NCBI GenBank assembly: GCA_944388175.1
Contig: CALXHR010000010.1
Coordinates: forward strand, 1-64,000
Source: an uncultured Gemmiger sp.
GTDB lineage: Bacteria > Bacillota > Clostridia > Oscillospirales > Ruminococcaceae
DNA: 64,000 bases
Direction of reading: 5' to 3'
Below, in pieces: positions 18,758 to 29,012 of this stretch (its first letter is position 1; every line of letters starts with the position of its first letter). The position numbers were made by a program, and so were the translations under genes. The notes under the pieces are model-generated. The model was not told the origin of the DNA. It did not search any database and saw only the letters and a program-made list of their open reading frames with translations.

Positions 18758-19858
18758 TTATTCAGCGGCGGGTTCCTCGATCTCGGGGTTGATGATGCTC
18801 TGGACCTCGGGGTCGTCGACGTTGTTGGCATCGACCAGGATAACGCCGGTGTCGATGGTCTTTTCTTCCACGCTGCCGCCGTTGGCCAGGTCCAGCGCGG
18901 TCTTGACGCCGTCGTAGCCCATGTAGTACTGGCGCTGCACAACAGAGGCGACGTCATACTCACCGGAGCGGATCATCGTCTCGATCTCGGCCGAGAAGTC
19001 GAAGCCGATCATCGTCACGTCGGTACGGTTGGCTTCGGTCAGGCCGGTGACAAAACCGACGGTGGAGCCGTTGTTGGGGCCGAACATGCCCTTGATGTTG
19101 GGGTAGGTGGTCAGGTAGTCCTGGCAGAAGCCGACGGCCTTGCTGATGTCGCCGTCATTGACCTTGATGTCGTCGCTCAAGATGGTCCAGGCTTCGGGGG
19201 CGTTGGCTTCCCAGTACTCGGTAAAGCCGTTGACGCGGTCGGTGATGGTCTGCGAACCGGTGGAGCCGATCTGGATGGCAACCTGGGCTTCCTCGTCCTC
19301 GCTGATGCCGCGCTCTTTAAAGCGGCGCAGCATCTCCTCGGCGGCGGTCTTGCCGGCTTCCACGTTGTTGGTCATCAGGGCGGCGCTGTAGTTGTCGCTG
19401 GTGGTCACGGTGTCAACCAGCACGACCGGCGTGCCGGAGTTATACGCTTCGGTGATGGGCGCGTCCAGCGAGACGGAGTCCAGCGGGGCGATGACGATGC
19501 CGTCCGCCTGGGCGGAAACGGCGTTCTGCAGCAGGGTCAGCTGGCCCTCGATGTCGGACTCCAGCGCGGTGCCGACGACAACGACGTTGCAGCCCAGGTC
19601 CTCGCCGGCTTTCTCGGCGCCGGCCTGCAGCACGCTCCAGTACTGGTTGCCCAGCACCTTAACGATGACGTAGATGGTCTTTTCCTCGCCGGTGGCTTCG
19701 GCGGTGGTGGCTTCCGCGCCGCTTTCAGCGGTCTCGGTCGCGGTGCTCTCGGTGGTTTCGGCGGCGCTCTCGGTGGTGTCCGCCGTGCTGCCGCAGGCCA
19801 CCAGGCTCAGCGCCATCGCGCCGGCCAGGCCCAGGGACATGAGTTTCTTGAGTTTCAT
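18758..19858 (-). CDS. Sugar ABC transporter substrate-binding lipoprotein (ribose/galactose type)
   Basis: A 366-residue periplasmic-binding-protein type I (RbsB-like) lipoprotein. The signal peptide ends in lipobox LVAC with C22 lipidated. A Thr/Glu/Ala-rich linker of about 35 residues precedes the mature domain, which begins EKTIYVIVKVLGNQYWSVLQ. Hinge and ligand-site landmarks are DGIVIAPLDSVSL, GTPVVLVDTV, NNVEAGKTAAEEML and GFDFSAEIETMI. ATG 19858 is chosen over the upstream frame because AAGGAGGACTTT precedes it and the lipoprotein signal then starts at residue 1. Last gene of the ATPase-permease-binding protein operon. The ligand is a pentose, hexose or similar; sequence alone does not decide. 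Confidence 0.92.
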   Translation of the reverse strand: MKLKKLMSLGLAGAMALSLVACGSTADTTESAAETTESTATETAESGAEATTAEATGEEKTIYVIVKVLGNQYWSVLQAGAEKAGEDLGCNVVVVGTALESDIEGQLTLLQNAVSAQADGIVIAPLDSVSLDAPITEAYNSGTPVVLVDTVTTSDNYSAALMTNNVEAGKTAAEEMLRRFKERGISEDEEAQVAIQIGSTGSQTITDRVNGFTEYWEANAPEAWTILSDDIKVNDGDISKAVGFCQDYLTTYPNIKGMFGPNNGSTVGFVTGLTEANRTDVTMIGFDFSAEIETMIRSGEYDVASVVQRQYYMGYDGVKTALDLANGGSVEEKTIDTGVILVDANNVDDPEVQSIINPEIEEPAAE

Positions 19859-19990
19859 AAAGTCCTCCTTGAAAAATGGGTTCTTATGCGAAGCGGCAGA
19901 TGCCGCAGCGATACAGTTTGCAGGGCGTCCCCGGCCGGCGGCGCCTGCCGCCGGCGGGGACCCGTTTGGGAAGTGGGAAACACGCAAAGA

Positions 19991-21037
19991 TTATTTGGCC
20001 TTGTTCAGCCCCAGCATGCGCTTGATGCCTTCGAGCTGGCCGCCTTTGCTGGCCGTCTGCGAAGCGACGGCGATCAGCAGGATAAAGCCCAGGATGACCT
20101 GCTGCCAGAAGGAGTTGACGCCGTTGAGGTTCAGGCCGTTGCGGATGACGCCCATCATCAGCGCGCCGATGATGGTGTTGAGGATGGTGCCCTCGCCGCC
20201 CAGGATGCTGATGCCGCCCAGGACGGACGCCGCGATGGCTTCCATCTCATAGCCGTTGCCGGCCGTGGGCTGCGCGCTGGAAAGGCGGCTGGCGACCAGG
20301 ATGCCGCAGATGGCGGCCGACAGGCCCGAGATGCAGTACGCGAACATGCGGGTCTTGACGGCGTTGATGCCGGAGAGCTTGGCGGCTTCCAGGTTGGAGC
20401 CGCAGGCGTAGATCTGGCGGCCGATGCGGGTTTTGGCCAGTACGACGCCCAGGATGATGGCGTACACCGCCGTGATGATGACCGAGTAGGGCAGGCCGTC
20501 GCCGCCGATGCGGCCGCCGCCCAGCAGGTAGAACTGGTCCTGCACAGCTTCCGAGGGGATGTTGGTGGTGTACACCGGCGCGCCGTTGACCAGCACGTTG
20601 GCCATGCCGCGGTAGACCCACTGGGTAGCCAGTGTGGCCACAAAGGGCACAACGCCGAGGATCTCAATAAAGAAGCCGTTCATAACGCCGGTCAGGATGC
20701 CCATGACCAGGCACAGCACGATGCACAGCCACAGCGGCAGGCCCATGATGAGCAGGTTGACCACGATGATGCCGGACAGCGCCATCGAAGCGCCGGCGCT
20801 CAAGTCGTTGCCGCCGCAGACCAGGCAGAACGAAAGGCCGCAGCCGATGATGGTGTAGGTGACGACCTGCTGCAGCAGGTTTTGCAGGTTGGTGGCCGCC
20901 AGGAACTTGTCCGGCGACATGATGGCGAACAGCGCAAACAGCGCCACCAGCACACAAACCGAGAAGATCGCGCGCCGGGTCGCGGCGCTTAAGTCGCTGA
21001 ATCCGCCCTTGCCGGCGGTCTTGATCTTATTTGCCAT
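19991..21037 (-). CDS. Sugar ABC transporter permease (RbsC type)
   Basis: A 348-residue BPD_transp_2 permease with about nine to ten hydrophobic helices. Characteristic segments are NLQNLLQQVVTYTIIGCGLSF, VCGGNDLSAGASMALSG (the conserved G-G-x-D-L-S motif), GFFIEILGVVPFVATLATQW and a late ASVLGGISILGGEGTILNT. It forms the membrane channel of a ribose-type importer with the adjacent ATPase and binding protein. ATG 21037 is preferred, since CGGAGGAAACATC immediately precedes it and the longer frame starts inside that site. It lies 18 bases after the ATPase gene and 132 bases before the binding-protein start. The protein ends LGLNKAK. Confidence 0.92.
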   Translation of the reverse strand: MANKIKTAGKGGFSDLSAATRRAIFSVCVLVALFALFAIMSPDKFLAATNLQNLLQQVVTYTIIGCGLSFCLVCGGNDLSAGASMALSGIIVVNLLIMGLPLWLCIVLCLVMGILTGVMNGFFIEILGVVPFVATLATQWVYRGMANVLVNGAPVYTTNIPSEAVQDQFYLLGGGRIGGDGLPYSVIITAVYAIILGVVLAKTRIGRQIYACGSNLEAAKLSGINAVKTRMFAYCISGLSAAICGILVASRLSSAQPTAGNGYEMEAIAASVLGGISILGGEGTILNTIIGALMMGVIRNGLNLNGVNSFWQQVILGFILLIAVASQTASKGGQLEGIKRMLGLNKAK

Positions 21038-21055
21038 GATGTTTCCTCCGTTCAA

Positions 21056-22591
21056 TTAGGCGTTGGCCGGCATGCTCAGCGTCGGCGCGGGTTTGCCCTC
21101 CAGCTTGTTGTAGCCGGCGGCCAGGTACAGGATCTGCTCCTGCGTGGCCGTCTTGGCGTCCAGTTCGCCGTTGATGCTGCCCTCGTGGATGACCAGGATG
21201 CGGTCGCTCATGCCCAAAATCTCGGGCAGTTCGGACGAGATCATGATGATGGCCACGCCCTGGTCGCTGAGGCGGTTGAACAGTTCATATACTTCGTACT
21301 TGGCGCCGACGTCGATGCCGCGGGTCGGCTCGTCGACGATCAACACCTTGACGTCGTTGCACAGCCACTTGGCCAAAACGACCTTTTGCTGGTTGCCGCC
21401 CGAAAGGTTGCCGCACAGCTGGTGGATGCTGGGCGTCTTGGTGCGCAGCAAATCGACGTATTTCTGCGCGTTTTCGGCGCCGGCTTTGTCGTCCAGGAAG
21501 CCGAAATGCGAAAGCTGCTGCAGGTGCGCCATGTTGGTGTTGTACTGCACGTCCAGGCCCAGGGCCAGGCCGTCGCGCTTGCGGTCCTCGGTCGCATAGC
21601 CGATGCCGTGGTTGATGGCCTGGATGACCGAGTGCACTTTGATGGGCTTGCCCTCCATCCACAGTTCCATGCTCTGCGGGTGGTCGGCGCCGAAGATGCA
21701 GCGCATCAGCTCGGTGCGGCCGGCGCCCACCAGGCCGGAAATGCCCAAAATCTCGCCCTTGCGGACGTAGAAGTGGTCGACGTTGACTTTGTTGTCGCGG
21801 CGGACGTTGCGCGCTTCCAGCACGATATCGCCGATGGTGCGGGTGTGCTTGGGGTACTTGTCCTCCAGCGGGCGGCCGACGATCATGTTGACGAGCTCGT
21901 CCATCGTGACGTCCTTGAGGTTGACGGTGCCGATGTACTGCCCGTCGCGGATGACCGACGCGCGCTCGCAGATGCGGCCGAGCTCTGCCATGCGGTGGCT
22001 GATGTACACCATGCCGACGCCCTTGGCCTGCAGGCGCTTGATGATCTCAAACAGCTGGTCGATCTCGCGCTCGGTCAGGGTGGCCGTGGGTTCGTCCAAT
22101 ACCAGAATCTTGGAGTGGAAGCTGATGGCTTTGGCGATCTCCACCATCTGCTGCTGGGCCACGCTCAACTCGCCCACCATCGTGTGGGTGTTCAAATCGA
22201 TGCCCAGGTCGTCCAGGATTTTTTTGGCTTCGCGGTGCATCATCGCGTCGTCAATAAAGATGCCGCGCTTGTGCGCCCGCCCGATAAAGATGTTGTCGGC
22301 CACGCTCAAATGGCCGCACATGTTGAGCTCCTGCATGATGATGGAGATGCCGAGCTCATGCGCTTTGGCGACCGAATCGATGTGGACTTTTTTGCCCTCG
22401 ATGAAGATTTCGCCTTCGTCGGCGTGGTATACGCCGGAAAGAATCTTCATCAGCGTCGATTTACCGGCGCCGTTCTCCCCCACAAGGCCAAGGACCTCGC
22501 CCTTGTTCACGTCCAGGTGGACGTGATCCAGCGCCTTGACGCCGGGGAAGCTTTTGCTGATGCCTTCCATGCGGAACAATTCTTCCGCCAT
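21056..22591 (-). CDS. Sugar ABC transporter ATPase (RbsA/MglA type, tandem NBDs)
   Basis: A 511-residue protein with two fused ATPase domains, as in RbsA and MglA. Domain 1 (about 1-240) has Walker A GENGAGKST, signature LSVAQQQM and Walker B ILVLDEPTATL. Domain 2 (about 250-500) has the degenerate Walker A GLVGAGRTELM usual for this family, signature LSGGNQQKV and Walker B VLIVDEPTRGID. It powers the importer made with the permease and lipoprotein downstream. ATG 22591 follows GGGAGGAGGTCTGGAC; the 25 codons before it in the same frame run through this site. First gene of the operon; its promoter has a good -10 but poor -35, fitting activation by the AraC-type regulator at 22795-23586. Confidence 0.93.
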   Translation of the reverse strand: MAEELFRMEGISKSFPGVKALDHVHLDVNKGEVLGLVGENGAGKSTLMKILSGVYHADEGEIFIEGKKVHIDSVAKAHELGISIIMQELNMCGHLSVADNIFIGRAHKRGIFIDDAMMHREAKKILDDLGIDLNTHTMVGELSVAQQQMVEIAKAISFHSKILVLDEPTATLTEREIDQLFEIIKRLQAKGVGMVYISHRMAELGRICERASVIRDGQYIGTVNLKDVTMDELVNMIVGRPLEDKYPKHTRTIGDIVLEARNVRRDNKVNVDHFYVRKGEILGISGLVGAGRTELMRCIFGADHPQSMELWMEGKPIKVHSVIQAINHGIGYATEDRKRDGLALGLDVQYNTNMAHLQQLSHFGFLDDKAGAENAQKYVDLLRTKTPSIHQLCGNLSGGNQQKVVLAKWLCNDVKVLIVDEPTRGIDVGAKYEVYELFNRLSDQGVAIIMISSELPEILGMSDRILVIHEGSINGELDAKTATQEQILYLAAGYNKLEGKPAPTLSMPANA

Positions 22592-22694
22592 GTCCAGACC
22601 TCCTCCCGTTACCGTACACAGCGCGCGGGCGGGGCGTCCCCCGGCGCGCGCTGCGGCTGTGGCCACGCCGCGGCATGGCCCCGTTTACGCCTTT

Positions 22695-22700
22695 ATTATA
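22695..22700 (-). promoter_or_regulatory. -10 element of the sugar ABC operon, no recognisable -35
   Basis: A perfect TATAAT on the minus strand, about 105 bases before the ATPase start. At the expected -35 position the sequence is ACCCCC, far from consensus, so an activator is probably needed. The neighbouring AraC-type response regulator is the obvious candidate. Confidence 0.5.
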
Positions 22701-22779
22701 CCGGGCGGGGCCCCTTTGGGGGTATCGTAAGATTTTTGTAAAACGGGGACGATTTTAACCTTTTGTGCAACTGGCACAA

Positions 22780-22816
22780 AACACCCCCAACATTTTAACC
22801 AAATGTTGGGGGTGTT
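22780..22816 (-). terminator. Terminator of the second two-component operon
   Basis: AACACCCCCAACATTT (22780-22795) pairs perfectly with AAATGTTGGGGGTGTT (22801-22816) around TAACC. It can work on both strands. The annotated reading frame of the response regulator ends inside it, which points to a frameshift upstream. Confidence 0.85.
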
Positions 22817-23586
22817 GTTTGTGCAATGTGCGAAATGCCGTTACAGGTGGGCGTTGCGGTACTCGGTGGGGTCTGGCTGGTCAGGCGGCGGAACACTTTG
22901 GCAAAGTAGTTGGCGTCGGGGTAGCCGACGCGGCGGCCCACATCCTTGATGCTGACGGTGGGCTGCGCCAGCAGTTCCTGCGCGCGCTCAATCCGGTAGG
23001 CCGAAAGGTAGGCTGTAAAGCTGCGGCCGAACTGCGCCTTGAACATGCGGCAGAAATACGGCTCCGAGTAGTTCAGCGCCCGGGCGGCGTCCTGCATCGA
23101 GATTTCCTGCTGGTAGTGGGTGTGGATATAATCCAGTGCGCGCGCCCCCACGGCCGAAGCCAGGTCGGTGCGCGGGGTCTCGGGCGCGGGTGCGGCGGTT
23201 TCGGCGCGGGCCGGGCGCGGGCGGTGGATGGCGCTCTCCACGGCGGCCAGCAGTTCGTTGTCATCGTAGGGTTTCAGCAGGTATTCCAGCGCGCGCACGC
23301 GGATGGCGTTCTGCGCGTAGTCAAAGCGGTCGTAGGCCGTCAAAAACAAAATGCCGCACCCCGGCGCTTCGTTGTAGATGATCTGCGCCGTGTCGATGCC
23401 GCTCATCACCGGCATCTCGATGTCCAGAATCGCCACGCCGATGGGGTACTGGCGGAACAGTTCCACCGCGCGGCGGCCGTTTTCGGCTTCGTGGATGGCG
23501 TAACCCTCGCCCAGCGCGTCGGCCAGCACCTTGACCAGGGCCATGCGCTCGATGCGTTCGTCCTCTGCGACCAGAATATGGTACAT
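22795..23586 (-). CDS. Response regulator, AraC output domain, with C-terminal frameshift
   Basis: A 263-residue frame: receiver domain 1-120 (MYHILVAEDERIERMAL; phosphoacceptor D55 in ILDIEMPVMSG; K105 in YLLKPYDDN), a Pro/Ala-rich linker, then an AraC-type DNA-binding domain from about 145 (MQDAARALNYSEPYFCRMFK, VSIKDVGRRVGYPDANYFAK). After FRRLTSQTP the frame reads PSTATPTCNGIS and ends inside the terminator hairpin. One base more in the C run at about 22868-22871 would restore PTEYRNAHL and a stop at 22841-22843, the usual family ending. So the tail is most likely a one-base deletion or a sequencing error. It follows its kinase by 40 bases and probably activates the adjacent sugar ABC operon. 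Confidence 0.88.
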   Translation of the reverse strand: MYHILVAEDERIERMALVKVLADALGEGYAIHEAENGRRAVELFRQYPIGVAILDIEMPVMSGIDTAQIIYNEAPGCGILFLTAYDRFDYAQNAIRVRALEYLLKPYDDNELLAAVESAIHRPRPARAETAAPAPETPRTDLASAVGARALDYIHTHYQQEISMQDAARALNYSEPYFCRMFKAQFGRSFTAYLSAYRIERAQELLAQPTVSIKDVGRRVGYPDANYFAKVFRRLTSQTPPSTATPTCNGISHIAQTTPPTFG

Positions 23587-23626
23587 TTGCCGTTTCCTCC
23601 TGCGGTTTGTCGGGGCGTCCGCCGTC

Positions 23627-25099
23627 TCAAAGCTCTTTCAGGACGCCAAATTCCATAATCACGGCGGTGCCGCAGCCCGCCTTGCTGTACACCTCCACCC
23701 GGCCGTCGCCGTACATGCCAGCGATGCGCCGCCCCAGGTTGCACAGCCCGATGCCCTTGGCGTTGTCGCCCTCCACCATCGCCTTGCGCACGGCGGCCAG
23801 GCGCTCGGGCGGCATGCCGCCGCCGGTGTCGGTCACGGCAATGCGCAGCCGGCCGTCTACCGCGCGCACGCAGACGCAGATGCTCCCGCCGTTTTCCTGC
23901 CCGGCCAGGCCGTGCTGCACGGCGTTTTCCACCAGCGGCTGCAGCAGAAACACCGGCACCAGGGTGTCGCGCTCGGCCTGGCAGTCCAGGCGGTAGCGCA
24001 CGCGGTCGCCAAAGCGCATCTGCTGGATGTACATGTAATCGTCCACGACCTTCAATTCCTGCGCCAGCGGCACCAGCGGGTCGTTGGTGCGCAGGTTGTA
24101 GCGCAGCAGGTTGCTCACGGCCAGGGTCATCTGCTCGCTGGTGGGCGCGCCCTCAATCTTGGCCATGCGGGCGATGGTGTTGAGGGTGTTGAACAAAAAG
24201 TGCGGGTTCAGCTGGTTTTTCAGCGCCTGGAACTGCGCCGCGGCAAAGCGTTTTTCCAGGTCGATGCGGTCCAGTTCCTCGCGGTGCAGGCGCTCGGCCA
24301 TGGCGCGGTTGTCCTGGGTGGCGTGCTTCATTTTATTAAAGGCGCGGGCCAGCTGGCCCATCTCGTCGTCGCTCTCCCACGCAAGGTCCGGGTCGGAAAA
24401 GTCGTTGCGCTCAATGTTGCGGGCGGCCTGGGCCAGCCCCACCAGCCCGCGGAACAGCCCGCCCATTGTGGTGTACAGCACGGCCAGCAGCCCCAGCGTA
24501 GCGGCCAGCACCACGGCGGTCAGCAGGTAGGGCAGCACCATCATGCGGCTGCTCTCGGCGTTGTAGGTGTCGTTGCCGGTCTGCAATACGCGGGAAGTCA
24601 ACTCCCCGCAATAGCGGGCCAGGTATTCCTGCATGGCGTAGACGTCGTACAGCGCGTCGATGTACCCCTCGGTAGCCGGGTCCATGGCCAGCACGGCGTC
24701 GCGGCGGGTGCAGTAGGTCTCGTAGCTGCTGCGGATCGTCCAGGTGATCTCATACCGGGCTTCGCCGGTCAGCGCATAGTCAAAGGGCACGGCCGCCAGG
24801 CAGCGCGCAGTCTCGGCGGCGGCTTCATCGTAGGCTTTGCGGGTTTCCTCGCCGGGGGTCTGCACGAGCATGCGGAAGGCGTGGCTCTCGGCCGCGATGG
24901 CCTGCTGCAAATTGTAGCTGACCTGGTTGTCGTTCAGGATGCTCTGCATCGTGTGGGTGGTGCGCGTCACCAAAAAAATACTTATGATGCCGGTGGAGAG
25001 CATCAGCAGCACGATGCCCGCGGCCAGCGCGCCGATTTTTTGGCGCAGGGGCAGCCGCCGCAGCGAAAACCCGGCGCGCGGTTTGCGCGGTCCTTCCAT
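23627..25099 (-). CDS. YesM-type sensor histidine kinase (second)
   Basis: A 490-residue membrane kinase. Helix 1 spans about 22-45, an extracellular helical-bundle sensor 46-187, helix 2 about 188-212, then a HAMP-like segment (ARNIERNDFSDPDLAWESDD EMGQLARAF) and a LytS/YesM kinase core with phosphoacceptor H300 in NQLNPHFLFNTLNTIARM. The ATPase shows LLQPLVENAVQHGL, DTGGGM and KGIGLCNLGRRI. ATG 25099 opens the frame and is followed by basic residues before helix 1. Upstream of the downstream regulator in a two-gene operon beside a sugar ABC importer, it most likely senses the sugar, directly or through a binding protein; the lone DctP protein at 17570 is one candidate partner, but that is inference. 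Confidence 0.92.
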   Translation of the reverse strand: MEGPRKPRAGFSLRRLPLRQKIGALAAGIVLLMLSTGIISIFLVTRTTHTMQSILNDNQVSYNLQQAIAAESHAFRMLVQTPGEETRKAYDEAAAETARCLAAVPFDYALTGEARYEITWTIRSSYETYCTRRDAVLAMDPATEGYIDALYDVYAMQEYLARYCGELTSRVLQTGNDTYNAESSRMMVLPYLLTAVVLAATLGLLAVLYTTMGGLFRGLVGLAQAARNIERNDFSDPDLAWESDDEMGQLARAFNKMKHATQDNRAMAERLHREELDRIDLEKRFAAAQFQALKNQLNPHFLFNTLNTIARMAKIEGAPTSEQMTLAVSNLLRYNLRTNDPLVPLAQELKVVDDYMYIQQMRFGDRVRYRLDCQAERDTLVPVFLLQPLVENAVQHGLAGQENGGSICVCVRAVDGRLRIAVTDTGGGMPPERLAAVRKAMVEGDNAKGIGLCNLGRRIAGMYGDGRVEVYSKAGCGTAVIMEFGVLKEL

Positions 25100-25186
25100 G
25101 CGGCGCCCCCTTCTCCCTCATGTAATATATTGTATATTGTAGCATATCCGCCCGCCGCCCCGCAAGCGCGCAGGGCGGCAAACGGC

Positions 25187-25219
25187 GCAAAAAACGCCGG
25201 TATCCCGGGGGATACCAGC
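25187..25219 (-). terminator. Terminator of azlCD
   Basis: On the minus strand GGTATCC pairs with GGATACC around a CCCGG loop, extended by GC bases, and runs into CGTTTTTTGC. It follows the azlD stop codon by 9 bases. Confidence 0.85.
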
Positions 25220-25227
25220 GCAAACCC

Positions 25228-25563
25228 TTATACGAACACCGCCTGCACCAGCACCATGTACAGCGCGGTGCCGGCCGCGATGCTCAACAATGTGTTTTTG
25301 CACCGCCATTGCAGCGCCACCACCGCGCCGCCGGCCAGCAGTTCCGGCAGGGCGTGCGTGGGGCCCAGCACGTCGGCCCCGCGCAGGCAGTACACCACCA
25401 GCATCGCCATGATGGCGCAGGGCAGCACCTGCGCCAGATACAGCACAAACCGCGGCGTCGGCCGCCCGCCGCCAAACACTGCAAACGGCAAAAAGCGCAG
25501 CAGCGCCGTCACGGCGGCAATCACTGCCACCAGCGCCGCGGCGTGTACGTCAAACGCCGGCAT
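25228..25563 (-). CDS. azlD: AzlD-type branched-chain amino acid exporter subunit
   Basis: A 111-residue protein with three to four hydrophobic segments and the AzlD pattern: ALLRFLPFAVFG near the N-terminus and VLPCAIMAMLVVYCLRG in the middle, ending in an LSIAAGTALYMVLVQ helix. AzlD is the small partner of AzlC; together they export branched-chain amino acids or analogues. ATG 25563 is preferred to the GTG at 25572 because AGGAGGGTG lies at the correct distance before it and overlaps the GTG. The gene overlaps the end of azlC by 14 bases, indicating coupled translation. Confidence 0.88.
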   Translation of the reverse strand: MPAFDVHAAALVAVIAAVTALLRFLPFAVFGGGRPTPRFVLYLAQVLPCAIMAMLVVYCLRGADVLGPTHALPELLAGGAVVALQWRCKNTLLSIAAGTALYMVLVQAVFV

Positions 25564-26272
25564 GGGGGTCACCCTCCTTTGCGCTGCCGCCGGCCGGGCC
25601 GGGCTGCAGCGCGCGGCGCAGCAGCGTCAGCGCCAGCGTGATGCCCACCATGGCCGGGATCAAAAACCCGTCGGGGCCAAACGCCGCCAGGCACGCCAGC
25701 GATACCCCCAGCCCCACCAGCGCGGGGCGGTGGTCGCGCGCGGCGCGCCACTGGTCGGTCATGACGACGAGGAACAGCGCCGTCATCGAAAAGTCGATGC
25801 CGGTGGTGTCAAACGGCAGCGCGCGCCCGGCCAGCGCCCCGGCCACGCTGCCCGCAATCCAGTACAGCTGGTCCAGCAGCGACACAAAAAAATAGTACCG
25901 CCGCCGGTCGACGCCGTCGGGCACTTCGCCGCTGCACACCAGCGAGTAGGTCTCGTCGGTCAGCGCAAAGATCAGGTAGGGCTTGGCGGGCCCGGCGTCA
26001 CGGTAGCGCTCCACCATCGAGACGCCGTAAAACAGGTGCCGCGCGTTGACGGTCAGCGTCATCAGCGCGGCGGCCAGCAGCGACGCGCCGCCGCCCAGCA
26101 GGTCCACGGCCACATACTGCATGCTGCCGGCGTAGACCAAAACGCTCATGGCCAGCGCCCAGCCCCAGCCGTAGCCGTTGGCCTGCAGCAGCACGCCGAA
26201 GCCCAGCCCCAGCACCAAGTACCCGGCCATGACCGGCAGCGTGCGCGCAAAGGCGTATTGGATGGTTTTCAC
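25550..26272 (-). CDS. azlC: AzlC-type branched-chain amino acid exporter
   Basis: A 240-residue membrane protein with the AzlC signature: MAGYLVLGLGFGVLLQANGY at the N-terminus, VLVYAGSMQYVAVDLL, MTLTVNARHLFYGVSM and a late DFSMTALFLVVMTDQW. These proteins form exporters with AzlD. GTG 26272 is chosen because AAGGAA stands at the right distance before it and the protein then begins VKTIQYAFARTLPVM, matching the family; the longer frame reads through the upstream hairpin. It is translationally coupled to azlD. A TATACT -10-like box lies about 40 bases upstream. Confidence 0.88.
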   Translation of the reverse strand: MKTIQYAFARTLPVMAGYLVLGLGFGVLLQANGYGWGWALAMSVLVYAGSMQYVAVDLLGGGASLLAAALMTLTVNARHLFYGVSMVERYRDAGPAKPYLIFALTDETYSLVCSGEVPDGVDRRRYYFFVSLLDQLYWIAGSVAGALAGRALPFDTTGIDFSMTALFLVVMTDQWRAARDHRPALVGLGVSLACLAAFGPDGFLIPAMVGITLALTLLRRALQPGPAGGSAKEGDPHAGV

Positions 26273-26321
26273 AAAAACATTCCTTCTTTTTGGGCAAATC
26301 GCTGTGCCCAGTATAGCACAA

Positions 26322-26352
26322 CGCCCCGGGACGCGGCAAGCGTCCCGGGGCG
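26322..26352 (-). terminator. Hairpin after the dnaK-like gene
   Basis: CGCCCCGGGACGC and GCGTCCCGGGGCG form a perfect 13-bp stem with a five-base loop, 17 bases after the stop codon on the minus strand. The tail is T-poor (TTGTGC), so termination may be partial. Confidence 0.65.
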
Positions 26353-26369
26353 GCACAGTGCGGTAAATT

Positions 26370-28151
<1,782 letters not shown>

Positions 28152-28324
28152 GTGCGTGATGTCCCTTTCACAAAACGGCGGCAAAGGTACGGGCGCAGCC
28201 CGGCCCGTACCCTTTGCGATCTCTTACTGGTATTGTAGCGCGCACCGCGGGGGAATGTGTTGCCATTTCGTAAATAAAATTTACAATTTTTGCCCCCGGG
28301 CGTCCAAACCGCGCCCGCCATGCG

Positions 28325-28353
28325 TTGACGCTGCCCGGCGCGCATGGTATAGT
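28325..28353 (+). promoter_or_regulatory. Promoter of hisB
   Basis: TTGACG (28325-28330), 17-base spacer ending TGG, and TATAGT (28348-28353), an extended -10 promoter about 38 bases before the start codon. Confidence 0.8.
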
Positions 28354-28391
28354 TTAGGTATCGTGATTTTTGGGTAAGGGGGCTATGTTGT

Positions 28392-28979
28392 ATGGCACGC
28401 ACGGCAACGGTCACGCGCACCACGCGCGAGACGCAGATCATCCTGACGCTGGACCTGGACGGGTCCGGCAAAACGGAACTGGATACCGGCATCGGCTTTT
28501 TTGACCACATGCTGGACGGCTTTGCCCGCCACGGCCTGTTCGATTTAAAAGTACAGTGCCACGGCGATCTGGAAGTCGACTGCCACCACACCATTGAGGA
28601 TATCGGCATCGCGCTGGGCACCGCGCTGCGCGAAGCCCTGGGCGACAAAACGGGCCTGGTGCGCTACGGCAGCAGCCTGCTGCCCATGGACGAAACGCTG
28701 ACCCTGTGCGCCATCGACCTGGGAGGCCGGCCGTATTTCGTCTATGACGCGGCGTTCGCCGCCCCGGCCTGCGGCGGCATGGACACCCAGATGGCGCGGG
28801 AGTTCTTTTACGCCGTCAGCTACACGGCGGCCATGAACCTGCACCTCAAGGTGCTGTACGGCGCAAACGACCACCACAAGCTGGAAGCGCTGTTCAAAGC
28901 TTTTGGCCGCGCGCTGGACGCCGCCACCCGCACCGACGCGCGCATCGAGGGCGTGCTTTCCACCAAAGGCACGCTGTAA
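28392..28979 (+). CDS. hisB: Imidazoleglycerol-phosphate dehydratase
   Basis: A 195-residue protein, the usual size for monofunctional HisB. It shows both halves of the internal repeat with their metal-binding histidine motifs: FFDHMLDGFARHG and DCHHTIEDIGIALG in the first, and the equivalent GANDHHKLEALFKAFGRAL in the second. It catalyses dehydration of imidazole glycerol phosphate to imidazole acetol phosphate, step six of histidine synthesis. No other his gene is in the window, so the pathway genes are scattered or the gene is isolated. It is followed by glyA after 33 bases on the same strand and is probably co-transcribed with it. The start ATG opens MARTATVTRTTRETQI, matching the family N-terminus. 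Confidence 0.96.
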   Translation: MARTATVTRTTRETQIILTLDLDGSGKTELDTGIGFFDHMLDGFARHGLFDLKVQCHGDLEVDCHHTIEDIGIALGTALREALGDKTGLVRYGSSLLPMDETLTLCAIDLGGRPYFVYDAAFAAPACGGMDTQMAREFFYAVSYTAAMNLHLKVLYGANDHHKLEALFKAFGRALDAATRTDARIEGVLSTKGTL

Positions 28980-29012
28980 ACCACCATACCAACCAAAACA
29001 GGAGGGAACACC

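Noticed and set aside
17459..20992. 1177-codon plus-strand frame across the TRAP and ABC genes
   Set aside because: It runs opposite three clearly recognised genes and two terminators, with no recognisable domain.
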